Shown here one piece after another: positions 21,292 through 30,354 of a DNA stretch of 64,000 nt. The position numbers were made by a program, and so were the translations under genes. Below the pieces are notes generated by a model. The model saw only the letters and a program-made list of their open reading frames with translations. It was not told the origin of the DNA and did no database searches. How positions within the stretch are numbered: position 1 is the stretch's first letter; each line of letters begins with the position of its first letter. This DNA comes from Profftia tarda (lineage in GTDB: Bacteria > Pseudomonadota > Gammaproteobacteria > Enterobacterales > Enterobacteriaceae), in the NCBI RefSeq assembly GCF_904848675.1, contig NZ_LR890047.1, forward strand, positions 1,161,796-1,225,795. Reading direction: 5' to 3'.

Positions 21292-22404
21292 GTGAAGTAT
21301 GAATTAGATAAAATTGATGGATACGCGCGTCGCGGTAGACTAATTTTTGATCGTGGCATAATAGAAACTCCAGCTTTTATGCCTGTAGGTACTTACGGTA
21401 CTGTTAAAGGTGTTACACCTGAAGAATTAGAAGAAACTGGTGCGCAAATTATACTAAGTAATACTTTTCACTTGTGGCTGCGACCTGGAAGTAAAGTAAT
21501 CAAGTCACATGGAAGTCTTCACGAGTTTATGCGCTGGAAAGGTCCAATTCTAACCGATTCCGGAGGATTTCAAGTGTTCAGCTTAGGTAAAATGCGCAAA
21601 ATTAAAGAAGAAGGAGTCTATTTCCGTCATCCGATCAATGGGTCTAAAATTTTTATGAGTCCCGAAAAATCTATGGAGATACAGTATGATCTAGGTGCTG
21701 ATATAGTGATGATTTTTGATGATTGCACTCCGTATCCATCGGATTGGAATTATGCAAATAGCTCCATGAGTTTGTCACTTAGGTGGGCTAAGCGTAGCCG
21801 GCAAAGATTTGATGAGCTAGATAATAAACAGTCATTATTCGGGATTATTCAGGGTAGCGTATACGAAGATTTAAGAGATTTATCACTTAAAAATTTAATA
21901 GATATTGGCTTTGATGGTTATGCATTAGGTGGATTAGCCTTAGGTGAGTCAAAAAAAGATATGCACCGTATTATTGAGCATATATGTCCACAAATTCCCG
22001 AGAAAAAACCGCGCTACTTGATGGGGGTAGGCAAACCGGAAGACCTAGTAGAAGGTGTTCGACGCGGTATAGATATTTTTGATTGCGTGATACCAACTAG
22101 AAATGCACGTAATAATCATCTTTTTGTAACCGAAGGTATTATAAAAATACGTAATTCTAAATATAAGGATGACACTACAGTACTAGATCCTGGATGTAAC
22201 TGTTATACATGTCGTCATTACAGCCGTGCATATCTGCATCATCTTGATCGTTGTAATGAAAGTCTGGGGATAAGATTAAAAACCATACATAACCTTCAGT
22301 ATTATCAGCAATTAATGTCTGGTTTGCGCCAATCTATTGAAAATGGTAATCTAAATAAATTTATAGATAATTTTTATCAAAATAAGTGTCTTCCTGTGCT
22401 ATAA
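21292..22404 (+). CDS. tgt: Tgt, queuine tRNA-ribosyltransferase
   Basis: Exchanges guanine-34 for the queuine precursor preQ1 in tRNAs for Asp, Asn, His and Tyr. The 370-residue barrel protein (375 in E. coli) keeps Asp89 (DSGGFQVFS), the nucleophile Asp264 (FDCVIPTRNARN) and the zinc ligands Cys302, Cys304, Cys307 and His333. The GTG start has a strong GGAGG 7 bases before it. It heads the E. coli-like series tgt-yajC-secD-secF. queA, which completes queuosine from preQ1, is missing from its usual place just upstream. Unless queA is elsewhere, the tRNAs would carry preQ1 rather than queuosine. Confidence 0.97.
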   Translation: MKYELDKIDGYARRGRLIFDRGIIETPAFMPVGTYGTVKGVTPEELEETGAQIILSNTFHLWLRPGSKVIKSHGSLHEFMRWKGPILTDSGGFQVFSLGKMRKIKEEGVYFRHPINGSKIFMSPEKSMEIQYDLGADIVMIFDDCTPYPSDWNYANSSMSLSLRWAKRSRQRFDELDNKQSLFGIIQGSVYEDLRDLSLKNLIDIGFDGYALGGLALGESKKDMHRIIEHICPQIPEKKPRYLMGVGKPEDLVEGVRRGIDIFDCVIPTRNARNNHLFVTEGIIKIRNSKYKDDTTVLDPGCNCYTCRHYSRAYLHHLDRCNESLGIRLKTIHNLQYYQQLMSGLRQSIENGNLNKFIDNFYQNKCLPVL

Positions 22405-22594
22405 AAAATAAATGTAATAATGCTAAGGACGAGTTATAAGTCAATAATGATCATTGACTCATTAACCTCTTCTAGTGCACTCTATGATGACAAATCATAT
22501 GAAACTTATCAGGATCTTTACAGGATAAAATTATATTTTCTGTGCAGGTGTGGTTTGTTCTATTAATCTTTAATTTATTAGATAGGAGTTATTC

Positions 22595-22927
22595 ATGAGT
22601 TTCTTTATTACCGACTCTATGGCATCTTCTGAGGTAACATATAAGGATAGTCCATACTCTTTAGCTATAATGCTGTTCTTGTTTGGACTGATATTCTATT
22701 TTATGATCATTTTACCGCAGCAAAAGCGCACGAAAGAACATAAAAAACTAATGCATTCAATTAGAAAAGGCGATGAAATTATTACTAACGGTGGTTTGAT
22801 AGGTAGAGTTACAAAAGTTACTAACACTGGTTATATTACTATTGAGCTGAACGATACAATTGAAGTGATGATTAAGCGTGATTTTGTGACAGCCATTCTT
22901 CCGAAAGGCACGATGAAGGCATTATAA
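22595..22927 (+). CDS. yajC: YajC, Sec translocon accessory subunit
   Basis: Small inner-membrane protein associated with SecDF and SecYEG. It has 110 residues, the E. coli length. One membrane segment lies at about residues 21-42 (SLAIMLFLFGLIFYFMIIL), followed by the family motif LPQQKRTKEHKKL and a cytoplasmic domain with KGDEIITNGGLIGRV. TAGGAG lies 6 bases before ATG. It follows tgt by 190 bases, in which a 7-bp dyad AGTCAAT/ATTGACT can form. It is cut off from secD by 826 bases, unlike the tight E. coli operon. Confidence 0.96.
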   Translation: MSFFITDSMASSEVTYKDSPYSLAIMLFLFGLIFYFMIILPQQKRTKEHKKLMHSIRKGDEIITNGGLIGRVTKVTNTGYITIELNDTIEVMIKRDFVTAILPKGTMKAL

Positions 22928-23753
22928 TTTTATTACTTTTCGATCTCTTATTAAAAATTATTAACTATAAAAAATTATTTGCAGAAAAACACCATTGATA
23001 TTATTCACTCAAAGTCATGCTCATACTAATCTAGTCATAATATATAATTAGAATCGGTTTCATAGTCATGACCTGCAAAGAAAAGAATGTTCATGATAAT
23101 ACATCTATATTAATACACTGTATATAGAGACCAGTGGATATCCTGCTAGCTAAAGAGCTATATGCTTATTTATCTGATACCAAAATACATAATAGTGTAT
23201 ATCAAATTTAGTATTAATGATAAAGTGTTAAAATTAAAAAATAGACTCAAGGCTTTGTAAGATTCAAATTACATAAGATTATTAATTACGATAAATCAGA
23301 AGAAAGATCGTAATAATGATCTACATACTTTCTCTAATTTCTAGGATTAGATCAATCTATTTTTACTAAGCTTCATGTTCTCTTTTATGTTTTATTTATA
23401 AACATAAGTATATACTAAATAACAGCTACTCAGATTATTCGAAATAAAATTTTCAAGTATTATTCAGTAATACATAAATATATAAAACCATACTAAAAGT
23501 CGTTCTGAAGTATTATGCTAATAGATGCAATATGAAGCCTCATATTTAATAAATATAAGATATCTGAGGGATATCTTTTATAGGAATCTCTTGATGTCCT
23601 ACTTAATTGAGAAAATTATATTTATATCAAATCGTTGACAAAAGCTACAGAAATGCAGGTATTTGAGGAACATATTTATTCTTTTTGATCACCAAAGTAC
23701 TCGATTGATGCAACTAGTCTAATTTTAAAACAGACCCTTTTAAGGACACTGCT
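22928..23753. other. Expanded spacer between yajC and secD
   Basis: These genes are tens of bases apart in E. coli; here 826 bases of AT-rich DNA with no recognisable gene lie between them. secD may need its own promoter in this stretch, but I find no clear one. Confidence 0.5.
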
Positions 23754-25607
23754 GTGTTAAACCATTATCCTTTATGGAAGTATATTATACTGATCGTAGC
23801 CCTTACCATTGGCATAATATATGCACTGCCTAACCTTTACGGAGAAGATCCTGCAATTCAGATTATCGACACTCACGATACTATCACAAACGAAAAAGTA
23901 CTTGTTAAAATTAGTGGTGACCTACAAAAAAATAAAATATTAACTAAATCTATTGGATTAAAGAATGGTGCTATTTTAGCGCGATTTGAAAATACTGACA
24001 TTCAGCTTAGAGCACATGACATACTAAGAAATGCTCTGGGGGATAGATACATTATAGCATTAAATCTTAAGCCAGCAACACCTAAATGGCTAGAAAAATT
24101 TGGCGCAGAACCAATGAGATTAGGTTTAGATTTACGCGGCGGCATACACTTTCTAATACAGGTTGACATGGATACCTATTTGAGTCAATTAAGAGAGCAA
24201 ATAATGGATGTACTCAGTAGTGATCTAAATCAACAAAATATTAATAATTTCAGTATACAGAAAATTGATAGTGCACCGAGTTGCTTGTTAATTATCTTCT
24301 TAGAAGATAGTGCTCGTCATCGAGCTAGTAAATATCTCTCTTCATCCCATCATGATCTGATATTTCAGAATATCCGTAATAACTGTCTAAAAATTACAAT
24401 CACCCAGGACCGCCTAAAAGCAGAGCATGAATATGCAGTTCAACAGAATATCTGTATATTGCGAAACCGTGTTAACCAACTCGGCGTTGCCGAACCACTA
24501 GTACATCGGTATGGTGCTTATAGCATTGTAGTAGAATTGCCAGGTACTCAAGATACTGCACATGCAAAAGAGATTTTAGGAGCAACAGCAACTTTAGAAT
24601 TTCGCCTAGTTAACTTGAATACTAACATTAATAACACTAAAGATAATTATCTTCCAAGAGATTCCGAAATTAAATATACCCGCGATGGTAGACCTATATT
24701 ATTGTACAAGCCTGTCATTCTTACTGGAGCCCACATTACAGACTCAACTGCAAGCAAAGATGAATTTAACCGCCCCCAGGTTAATATTATTCTTAATAGC
24801 TCTGGGGGTAACATCATGTCAAAATTTACTAAATATAACATCGGCAAGTATATGGCAACTCTTTTCGTGGAGTATAAAGAAAGTGCCAAGAGAGATGCAG
24901 TAGGTAAATCTATTTTAACAAAAACAGAAGAAGTAATAAACATCGCAAGCATCCAGTCTCAACTAGGTAATAGATTCCGTATTACTGGTCTAGATAACAA
25001 CTACGAAGCCCGACAGCTTTCTATGCTACTAAGAGCAGGCGCTTTAGTTGCACCAATTAAAATTGTGGAAGAACGCATCATCGGCCCAACTTTAGGAACT
25101 GAGAATATTATTCAAGGTATTAAATCCTGCACATGGGGGTTAATTGCTTCCGTTATATTCATGATATCTTGGTATCGTAAATTTGGTTTAATTGCGATAA
25201 CGGGATTACTACTCAACTTAGTCCTTATGGTAGGAATGATGTCCTTATTACCGGGGGCAACTCTAACAATGCCTGGAATTGCAGGCATTGTATTAACGCT
25301 TTCCATTGCAGTGGATGCTAATGTACTTATTAACGAAAGGATTAAAGAAGAAATAAAGAATAGACATTCTATACAACAAGCTATTTATAAGGGATATCGC
25401 GGTGCATTTCAGAGTATAATTGATTCAAACTGTACTACACTAATTACAGCGGTTATTCTCTATGTAGTAGGTACTAATTCGATTAAAGGTTTTGCTATTA
25501 CCACTGCTATAGGAATTATAACCTCAATGTTTACTTCAATCTTTGGTACACGAGCCATTGTTAACTTGCTTTACGGCGGCAAGAAAATAAAAAAACTGTC
25601 CATCTAA
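23754..25607 (+). CDS. secD: SecD, protein translocase subunit
   Basis: Inner-membrane RND-like subunit that, with SecF, uses proton motive force to draw exported proteins through SecYEG on the periplasmic side. The 617 residues (615 in E. coli) include the first membrane segment (about 9-27), the periplasmic domain with the D-motif GLDLRGGIHFLIQV near 125, and five C-terminal membrane segments starting with GPTLGTENI. The SIAVDANVLINERIKEE motif is intact. The start is GTG, preceded by AAGGA, and the N-terminus MLNHYPLWKY matches E. coli. secF begins 9 bases after the stop. Confidence 0.97.
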   Translation: MLNHYPLWKYIILIVALTIGIIYALPNLYGEDPAIQIIDTHDTITNEKVLVKISGDLQKNKILTKSIGLKNGAILARFENTDIQLRAHDILRNALGDRYIIALNLKPATPKWLEKFGAEPMRLGLDLRGGIHFLIQVDMDTYLSQLREQIMDVLSSDLNQQNINNFSIQKIDSAPSCLLIIFLEDSARHRASKYLSSSHHDLIFQNIRNNCLKITITQDRLKAEHEYAVQQNICILRNRVNQLGVAEPLVHRYGAYSIVVELPGTQDTAHAKEILGATATLEFRLVNLNTNINNTKDNYLPRDSEIKYTRDGRPILLYKPVILTGAHITDSTASKDEFNRPQVNIILNSSGGNIMSKFTKYNIGKYMATLFVEYKESAKRDAVGKSILTKTEEVINIASIQSQLGNRFRITGLDNNYEARQLSMLLRAGALVAPIKIVEERIIGPTLGTENIIQGIKSCTWGLIASVIFMISWYRKFGLIAITGLLLNLVLMVGMMSLLPGATLTMPGIAGIVLTLSIAVDANVLINERIKEEIKNRHSIQQAIYKGYRGAFQSIIDSNCTTLITAVILYVVGTNSIKGFAITTAIGIITSMFTSIFGTRAIVNLLYGGKKIKKLSI

Positions 25608-25616
25608 GGAGACCAA

Positions 25617-26552
25617 GTGTTGTTGCGCGAATGTAATGTTGAACAACTAAACTATGATCTTAAAATTATTGACTTTATGCGTTGGGATCTCGTTGCTCTA
25701 ACAATTTCAGGGCTTATACTATGTACTTGTTTTTTTATAATGATTTTAAAAGGATTTAACTTGGGTTTAGATTTTACCGGTGGCACAGTAATCGAACTGA
25801 CCTCAAAACAGGCCCCTGACTTAAATATAGTGCGCGATGCAGTAAAAAAAGCAGGTTACCCTAATCCAGTGATACAAAAACTTGGTAATAACCACGATTT
25901 AATTATCCGCATTGGGCCAATACAAGAATTAAGCAATAAAATTGTGAACGTTGTAAAAGGGGCTATTAAGGGAGATGTTGTAATTAAGAGCATAGAGTCT
26001 ATTGGTCCTAGTGTCGACACAGAAATGGCACCTACGTCTATTCTTGCTCTATTAGTAGCACTAATCTGTATCTTATTCTATCTGGGATTACGCTTTGAAT
26101 GGCGTCTTGCATTAGGAACTATTATTGCTCTAGTCCATGACGTTATTATTACTCTGGGCTTATTATCGCTGTTAAGTATTGAGATAGATTTAAATATTCT
26201 AGCATCTCTCATGTCCGTTATTGGGTACTCTTTAAACGATAGCGTTGTTATTTCCGACCGTATTCGCGAAAACTTTCGCAACATAAATCATGGCACGCCT
26301 TATGAAATAATTAATGTTTCAATAACACAGACATTGAAACGTACTATTGTAACTTCTGCAACAGCAATAGCTGCAGTTTTAATACTTTATATCTTTGGAG
26401 GCACAATGCTGAAAAACTTTTCGCTCACTATGCTTATCGGTATTTCTGTTGGGACTATTTCTTCTATCTATGTTGCATCTGTGATAGCACTAAAATTAGG
26501 CATCAATAGCGAACATATAGTTCTACCTAAGATTAAGCAAGAAGAAAACTAA
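25617..26552 (+). CDS. secF: SecF, protein translocase subunit
   Basis: Partner of SecD with six membrane segments. The 311-residue protein (323 in E. coli) has the FNLGLDFTGGTVIELT motif after the first segment, GPSVDTEMA, and the conserved C-terminal block IGYSLNDSVVISDRIRENF. The start is GTG, 5 bases after AAGGAG, in the same position relative to VEQLN as in E. coli. It is translationally close to secD. The tail beyond the last helix is a little shorter than in E. coli. Confidence 0.97.
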   Translation: MLLRECNVEQLNYDLKIIDFMRWDLVALTISGLILCTCFFIMILKGFNLGLDFTGGTVIELTSKQAPDLNIVRDAVKKAGYPNPVIQKLGNNHDLIIRIGPIQELSNKIVNVVKGAIKGDVVIKSIESIGPSVDTEMAPTSILALLVALICILFYLGLRFEWRLALGTIIALVHDVIITLGLLSLLSIEIDLNILASLMSVIGYSLNDSVVISDRIRENFRNINHGTPYEIINVSITQTLKRTIVTSATAIAAVLILYIFGGTMLKNFSLTMLIGISVGTISSIYVASVIALKLGINSEHIVLPKIKQEEN

Positions 26553-27217
26553 TAAGACTTCTATAGTAAAATAATATAATGAGTATTATCAAGGTATCAG
26601 AAAGATATTAGAAATAAATTTGACATCTTTTATTAATATGCATTATTTAATCTTATGCATCAAAATGGTTATAAACTAAAAGAAATCAAGTAAATTAGCA
26701 GGTAGTAAGACATAGATGATTCTCTAATAAGAGACTTTTTATAATTTTAAGAAATTAAATAAATAATACTCTAAAATATCTTTGTATTGTTTTTCTATGA
26801 CTACATACATTAATTAATATCAGTAGTAATGGGATCTCAGATCTCAAGTAGCGCTCTAAACTATCTATAATAGTAAAATAAGTATAATTAATACAATAAT
26901 ACCTTATCTCATTAGAGATGAGATATTATTTAAATCAAACATAACTGCATATATATCTAATAATTAGATTCTAAAATTATAAAAGAAGTGTTATCAAACC
27001 ACGTACAAAATATAATTCAATTATTCTGTCTAATATTTTTAGATTTGTAAGTACTTAGTAAAATATGTACTTATAACATTAAGAAAGTGTAGTAATAGTC
27101 ATTATTTATGATGCTAATCTCTCAAATGCTAATTTAGCATGATATATTCAACATATAGCTTTATTACTTGCAATAAGCAAGCTAATTAAGCTCGCAAGCT
27201 TATATCAATCAGCTAAG
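26553..27217. other. Spacer between convergent secF and ubiB
   Basis: AT-rich, no gene recognised; tatA, which follows ubiB in E. coli, is absent. A hairpin lies at 26905-26925. Confidence 0.5.
26905..26925 (+). terminator. Hairpin downstream of secF, possible terminator
   Basis: Perfect 8-bp stem TATCTCAT/ATGAGATA (26905-26912 with 26918-26925) around TAGAG, followed by TTATTT on the plus strand. It is the only clear stem between secF and ubiB, but lies 350 bases past secF. The core resembles the inner part of the palindrome at 20200-20239. Confidence 0.35.
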
Positions 27218-28858
27218 TCAAGTGTTATCTTGACGACCATAACACCATCCTGCAATCCAGATAAGACAGCCGATGGTCATCACCCAAAATGGCCATACTC
27301 CTACTTTACTTGTCAACAAGGTTATACCAATAATTAATAATGTAGTACTAACCCCAAACAAATAACATGAAATAACCTGGCGATCGCGCTGTTGATCTAA
27401 ACGTGTAAATATCATGTCAAAATTTTTCTTCAAAGAATTGTTCTGTTGTAGATTATAGTATAATAACTCTGGAAGTTCAGGAATTTTTTCTACCCATAAT
27501 GGAATTTTTTCTTTCAGAATAAGCAACATGTCTGATAGACCAGAGTGGTCTTTTAGCCATTTTTCCAGAAAAGGCTTAGCGGTTGTCCATAAATCTAACT
27601 GAGGATATATCTGACGCCCTAAACCTTCGATATACAGCAAGGTCTTTTGTAACATAACCAACTGTGGTTGCACCTCCATATTAAAACAACGAGCCGTGTT
27701 AAATAAGTCATACAGCACATTACCAAAAGAAATATCAGCGAGCGGTTTTGCAAAAATAGGCTCGCAAACTCTACGAATTGCAAACTCAAAGTCTTCGATT
27801 TTCGTATTTCCAGGAACCCACCTAGAAGCAACGTGCAGTTCTGCAACTTTGCGGTAATCTCGGTTAAAGAATGCTACAAAGTTTTCTGCTAAATACCGCT
27901 TATCATCTTTGCTTAAGATTCCCATAATACCGCAATCTATACTAATATATTGTGGATTTTCTGGGTGTTCCAGGCTTACGAAAATATTTCCTGGATGCAT
28001 ATCTGCATGAAAAAAGCTATCACGGAATACCTGTGTAAAGAATATCTGTACCCCTCGTTCAGCCAGGAGTTTCATATTAGTATTCTGCGCATGAAGAGCA
28101 GATAAATTGGAAACTGGAATGCCGTAGATTCTTTCTGTCACCAAAACCTTTTCATAGCAAAATTTAGAATAAATTTCTGGCACATATAACATTGAGCTGT
28201 TTGTAAAATTATGTCGCAGCTTGATCATATTTGATGCTTCGTGCAACAAGTTTAGCTCATCCAGTAGAGTTTTTTCATATTCACGTACTACTTCGTGGGG
28301 ACGCAAGAGACGGCCATCCTCCCTTATTTTTAAAATCCAATCCGCAAGAAAATACATTAAGCTAATATCTGCTTTGATTATAGGTAAAATATCTGGCCTA
28401 ATAACCTTAATAACAATCTCTTGACCATTTTCTTTTAGTCTTGCTGTATGCACTTGTGCAATTGAAGCCGAGGCTAATGCGTTTTGATCGAAATCTTCAA
28501 ACCACTGTTCTAGTGAACCCCCCATAGAACTTTCAATCTGCTGACGTGCTAATATACCATCAAATGGAGCTACTCTATCCTGTAATAAAGAGAGCTGCTC
28601 TATAATAAGAGAAGAAAAAATATCACGACGGGTAGATAGCATCTGACCAAACTTAATCCAGACAGGCCCAAGCTCCTGTAAGGATAAACGTAGACGCTCT
28701 CCCAAGGATTTGTCTTTATGCTTATTATGCATCCAAAATAGCATATGCCGTGCGATACGTAACAGCAGGTTAATACGCATTTGCGGAATGAGTTCATCTA
28801 AGCCGTAAGAAAGACATATCTGGATAATCAAATAAAAACGGCAAAGATCGGATAGCAT
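27218..28858 (-). CDS. ubiB: UbiB, ubiquinone-biosynthesis atypical kinase
   Basis: Membrane-anchored ATPase/kinase-like protein of the ADCK/COQ8 family that supports ubiquinone synthesis. With the ATG at 28858 it has 546 residues, as in E. coli; a GTG one codon earlier is also possible. The family motif KFGQMLSTRRD (the KxGQ region) is near residue 90, followed by the kinase-like core with ASIAQVHTA and the DMHPGNIFVS catalytic loop, then two C-terminal membrane segments after about residue 495. The ubiJ stop and this start overlap as TGATG, so translation is coupled. tatABC, which follows in E. coli, is missing. Confidence 0.97.
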   Translation of the reverse strand: MLSDLCRFYLIIQICLSYGLDELIPQMRINLLLRIARHMLFWMHNKHKDKSLGERLRLSLQELGPVWIKFGQMLSTRRDIFSSLIIEQLSLLQDRVAPFDGILARQQIESSMGGSLEQWFEDFDQNALASASIAQVHTARLKENGQEIVIKVIRPDILPIIKADISLMYFLADWILKIREDGRLLRPHEVVREYEKTLLDELNLLHEASNMIKLRHNFTNSSMLYVPEIYSKFCYEKVLVTERIYGIPVSNLSALHAQNTNMKLLAERGVQIFFTQVFRDSFFHADMHPGNIFVSLEHPENPQYISIDCGIMGILSKDDKRYLAENFVAFFNRDYRKVAELHVASRWVPGNTKIEDFEFAIRRVCEPIFAKPLADISFGNVLYDLFNTARCFNMEVQPQLVMLQKTLLYIEGLGRQIYPQLDLWTTAKPFLEKWLKDHSGLSDMLLILKEKIPLWVEKIPELPELLYYNLQQNNSLKKNFDMIFTRLDQQRDRQVISCYLFGVSTTLLIIGITLLTSKVGVWPFWVMTIGCLIWIAGWCYGRQDNT

Positions 28859-29466
28859 CACAACTTGTCCTCAAATTGAGAAAAACGCTTACTTAAGATT
28901 TCTGAATGATGACTCAAAGCATCAATTTCCTTATAAAACCATTCTGTCTCGCAAGATCCCGGAGCTATATTCCATTCTTCAGTTATTATTTGGACCATAT
29001 GTTCTTTATGACCATCGAAAAGATTTAAAATCTTACGAGTGCTTTTACGCAGAAACATGCTAATTCCCTGAGCTATTATATCCCCTGTATAAGAAGCTAG
29101 TAGATCAGTAGGGTCCCATTCAGCTAAATTTATTAATAAAATAAATTGCTGTATTACTTGGATATCTCCTTCAAGCACTAAATCTTCAGAACGTATTAGT
29201 TCAGTGAAACAGCAACGCTTATACAGATCCCACAAAACTGACATTCGAACTCTAATAAAAGAATCGACTTCGTATTCCCAAGAACCTATAACATCTACAT
29301 GCTGATCACTAAAAATCAAATAGAGTACTAAGTCTTTTATGTCTTTTATTACAATACACAACACTTTGCCATTCAAATATTGACGCTTATTTCTTAGGTA
29401 ATCATCAGAATATAAAATTCTGTTCAATGTTACTTCAACAGTACTTAGAAACAATAACTTTAACAT
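28858..29466 (-). CDS. ubiJ: UbiJ, ubiquinone biosynthesis accessory factor
   Basis: SCP2-type lipid-binding protein that, with UbiK, organises the soluble complex of late ubiquinone enzymes. The 202 residues (201 in E. coli) align throughout, with best-kept blocks LEGDIQVIQQF, LAEWDPTDLLASYTGDI and ITEEWNIAPG. It is among the more diverged proteins in the window and rich in Ile, Leu and Cys. Position between ubiE (12 bases before) and ubiB (overlapping) makes the call secure. Confidence 0.94.
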   Translation of the reverse strand: MLKLLFLSTVEVTLNRILYSDDYLRNKRQYLNGKVLCIVIKDIKDLVLYLIFSDQHVDVIGSWEYEVDSFIRVRMSVLWDLYKRCCFTELIRSEDLVLEGDIQVIQQFILLINLAEWDPTDLLASYTGDIIAQGISMFLRKSTRKILNLFDGHKEHMVQIITEEWNIAPGSCETEWFYKEIDALSHHSEILSKRFSQFEDKL

Positions 29467-29478
29467 AACAGTTTTTAG

Positions 29479-30237
29479 TTAAAATTTGTAACCACGATGT
29501 AAAGAAACAATGCCACCAGTCAGATTAAAGTATTCTATATTTTCAAAACCAACTTGCTTTATCATCGATTTCATAGTTTCTTGATCTGGGTGCAAACGAA
29601 TAGATTCGGCTAAATAGAGATAACTTTCATAATTATTAGATACTAGTTGTCCTATTTTAGGCAAAACATAAAATGAGTAAAAATTATAAGCGCTTTTGAG
29701 GGGTTCACATGATGGCCTAGAAAATTCAAGAACTAGCAGACGTCCACCTGGATGTAACACTCTATACATAGAGGATAGAGCTTTGTTTTGATTCGTTATA
29801 TTACGCAGCCCAAAAGCAATGCTGACACAACTAAAATAATTATCAGGAAACGGTAATTCTTCTGCATCTGCTTGGATATAGTATATATTGCCAATAGCAC
29901 CCTTATTGCGCAATTTATTACGCCCTATATCCAACATTGAATAATTGATATCCGTCAAAATTACTTCACCTTGCTCACCAACAATACGGGAAAATTTAAA
30001 CGCTAGATCACCTGTTCCCCCTGCAATATCAAGAATTTTTTGCCCATGACGCACTCCGCTACAATCAATAGTAAAACGCTTCCAAAGACGATGAATACCA
30101 AATGACATAATATCATTCATTAAGTCATATTTTTCCGCGACACTATGGAATACCTGAGCAACTTTTTCAGTCTTTTTAACAGCGGCGATATCTTTATAAT
30201 CTAGATGATTAGTTCCTGACACATCATCCCTCATCAT
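29479..30237 (-). CDS. ubiE: UbiE, ubiquinone/menaquinone C-methyltransferase
   Basis: SAM-dependent methylation of the quinone ring in ubiquinone and menaquinone synthesis. It has 252 residues (251 in E. coli) with MSFGIHRLWKRFTIDCSGVR, SAM motif I LDIAGGTGDLAFKF, the acidic ADAEELPFPD and the block GGRLLVLEFS. It lies first of the ubiE-ubiJ-ubiB group. rmuC sits 117 bases upstream on the same strand, as in E. coli. Two consecutive ATG codons make the exact start uncertain by one residue. Confidence 0.97.
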   Translation of the reverse strand: MMRDDVSGTNHLDYKDIAAVKKTEKVAQVFHSVAEKYDLMNDIMSFGIHRLWKRFTIDCSGVRHGQKILDIAGGTGDLAFKFSRIVGEQGEVILTDINYSMLDIGRNKLRNKGAIGNIYYIQADAEELPFPDNYFSCVSIAFGLRNITNQNKALSSMYRVLHPGGRLLVLEFSRPSCEPLKSAYNFYSFYVLPKIGQLVSNNYESYLYLAESIRLHPDQETMKSMIKQVGFENIEYFNLTGGIVSLHRGYKF

Positions 30238-30354
30238 ATTATCCTAGTTTTAATCGTATTACTGTTAAATATGCGTAATAAAATATTATCGAAAGAAATT
30301 TAAAGTGCAATAATCTATTATGGTAGACATTAAAATTCTTAATTATTAAGTCTA

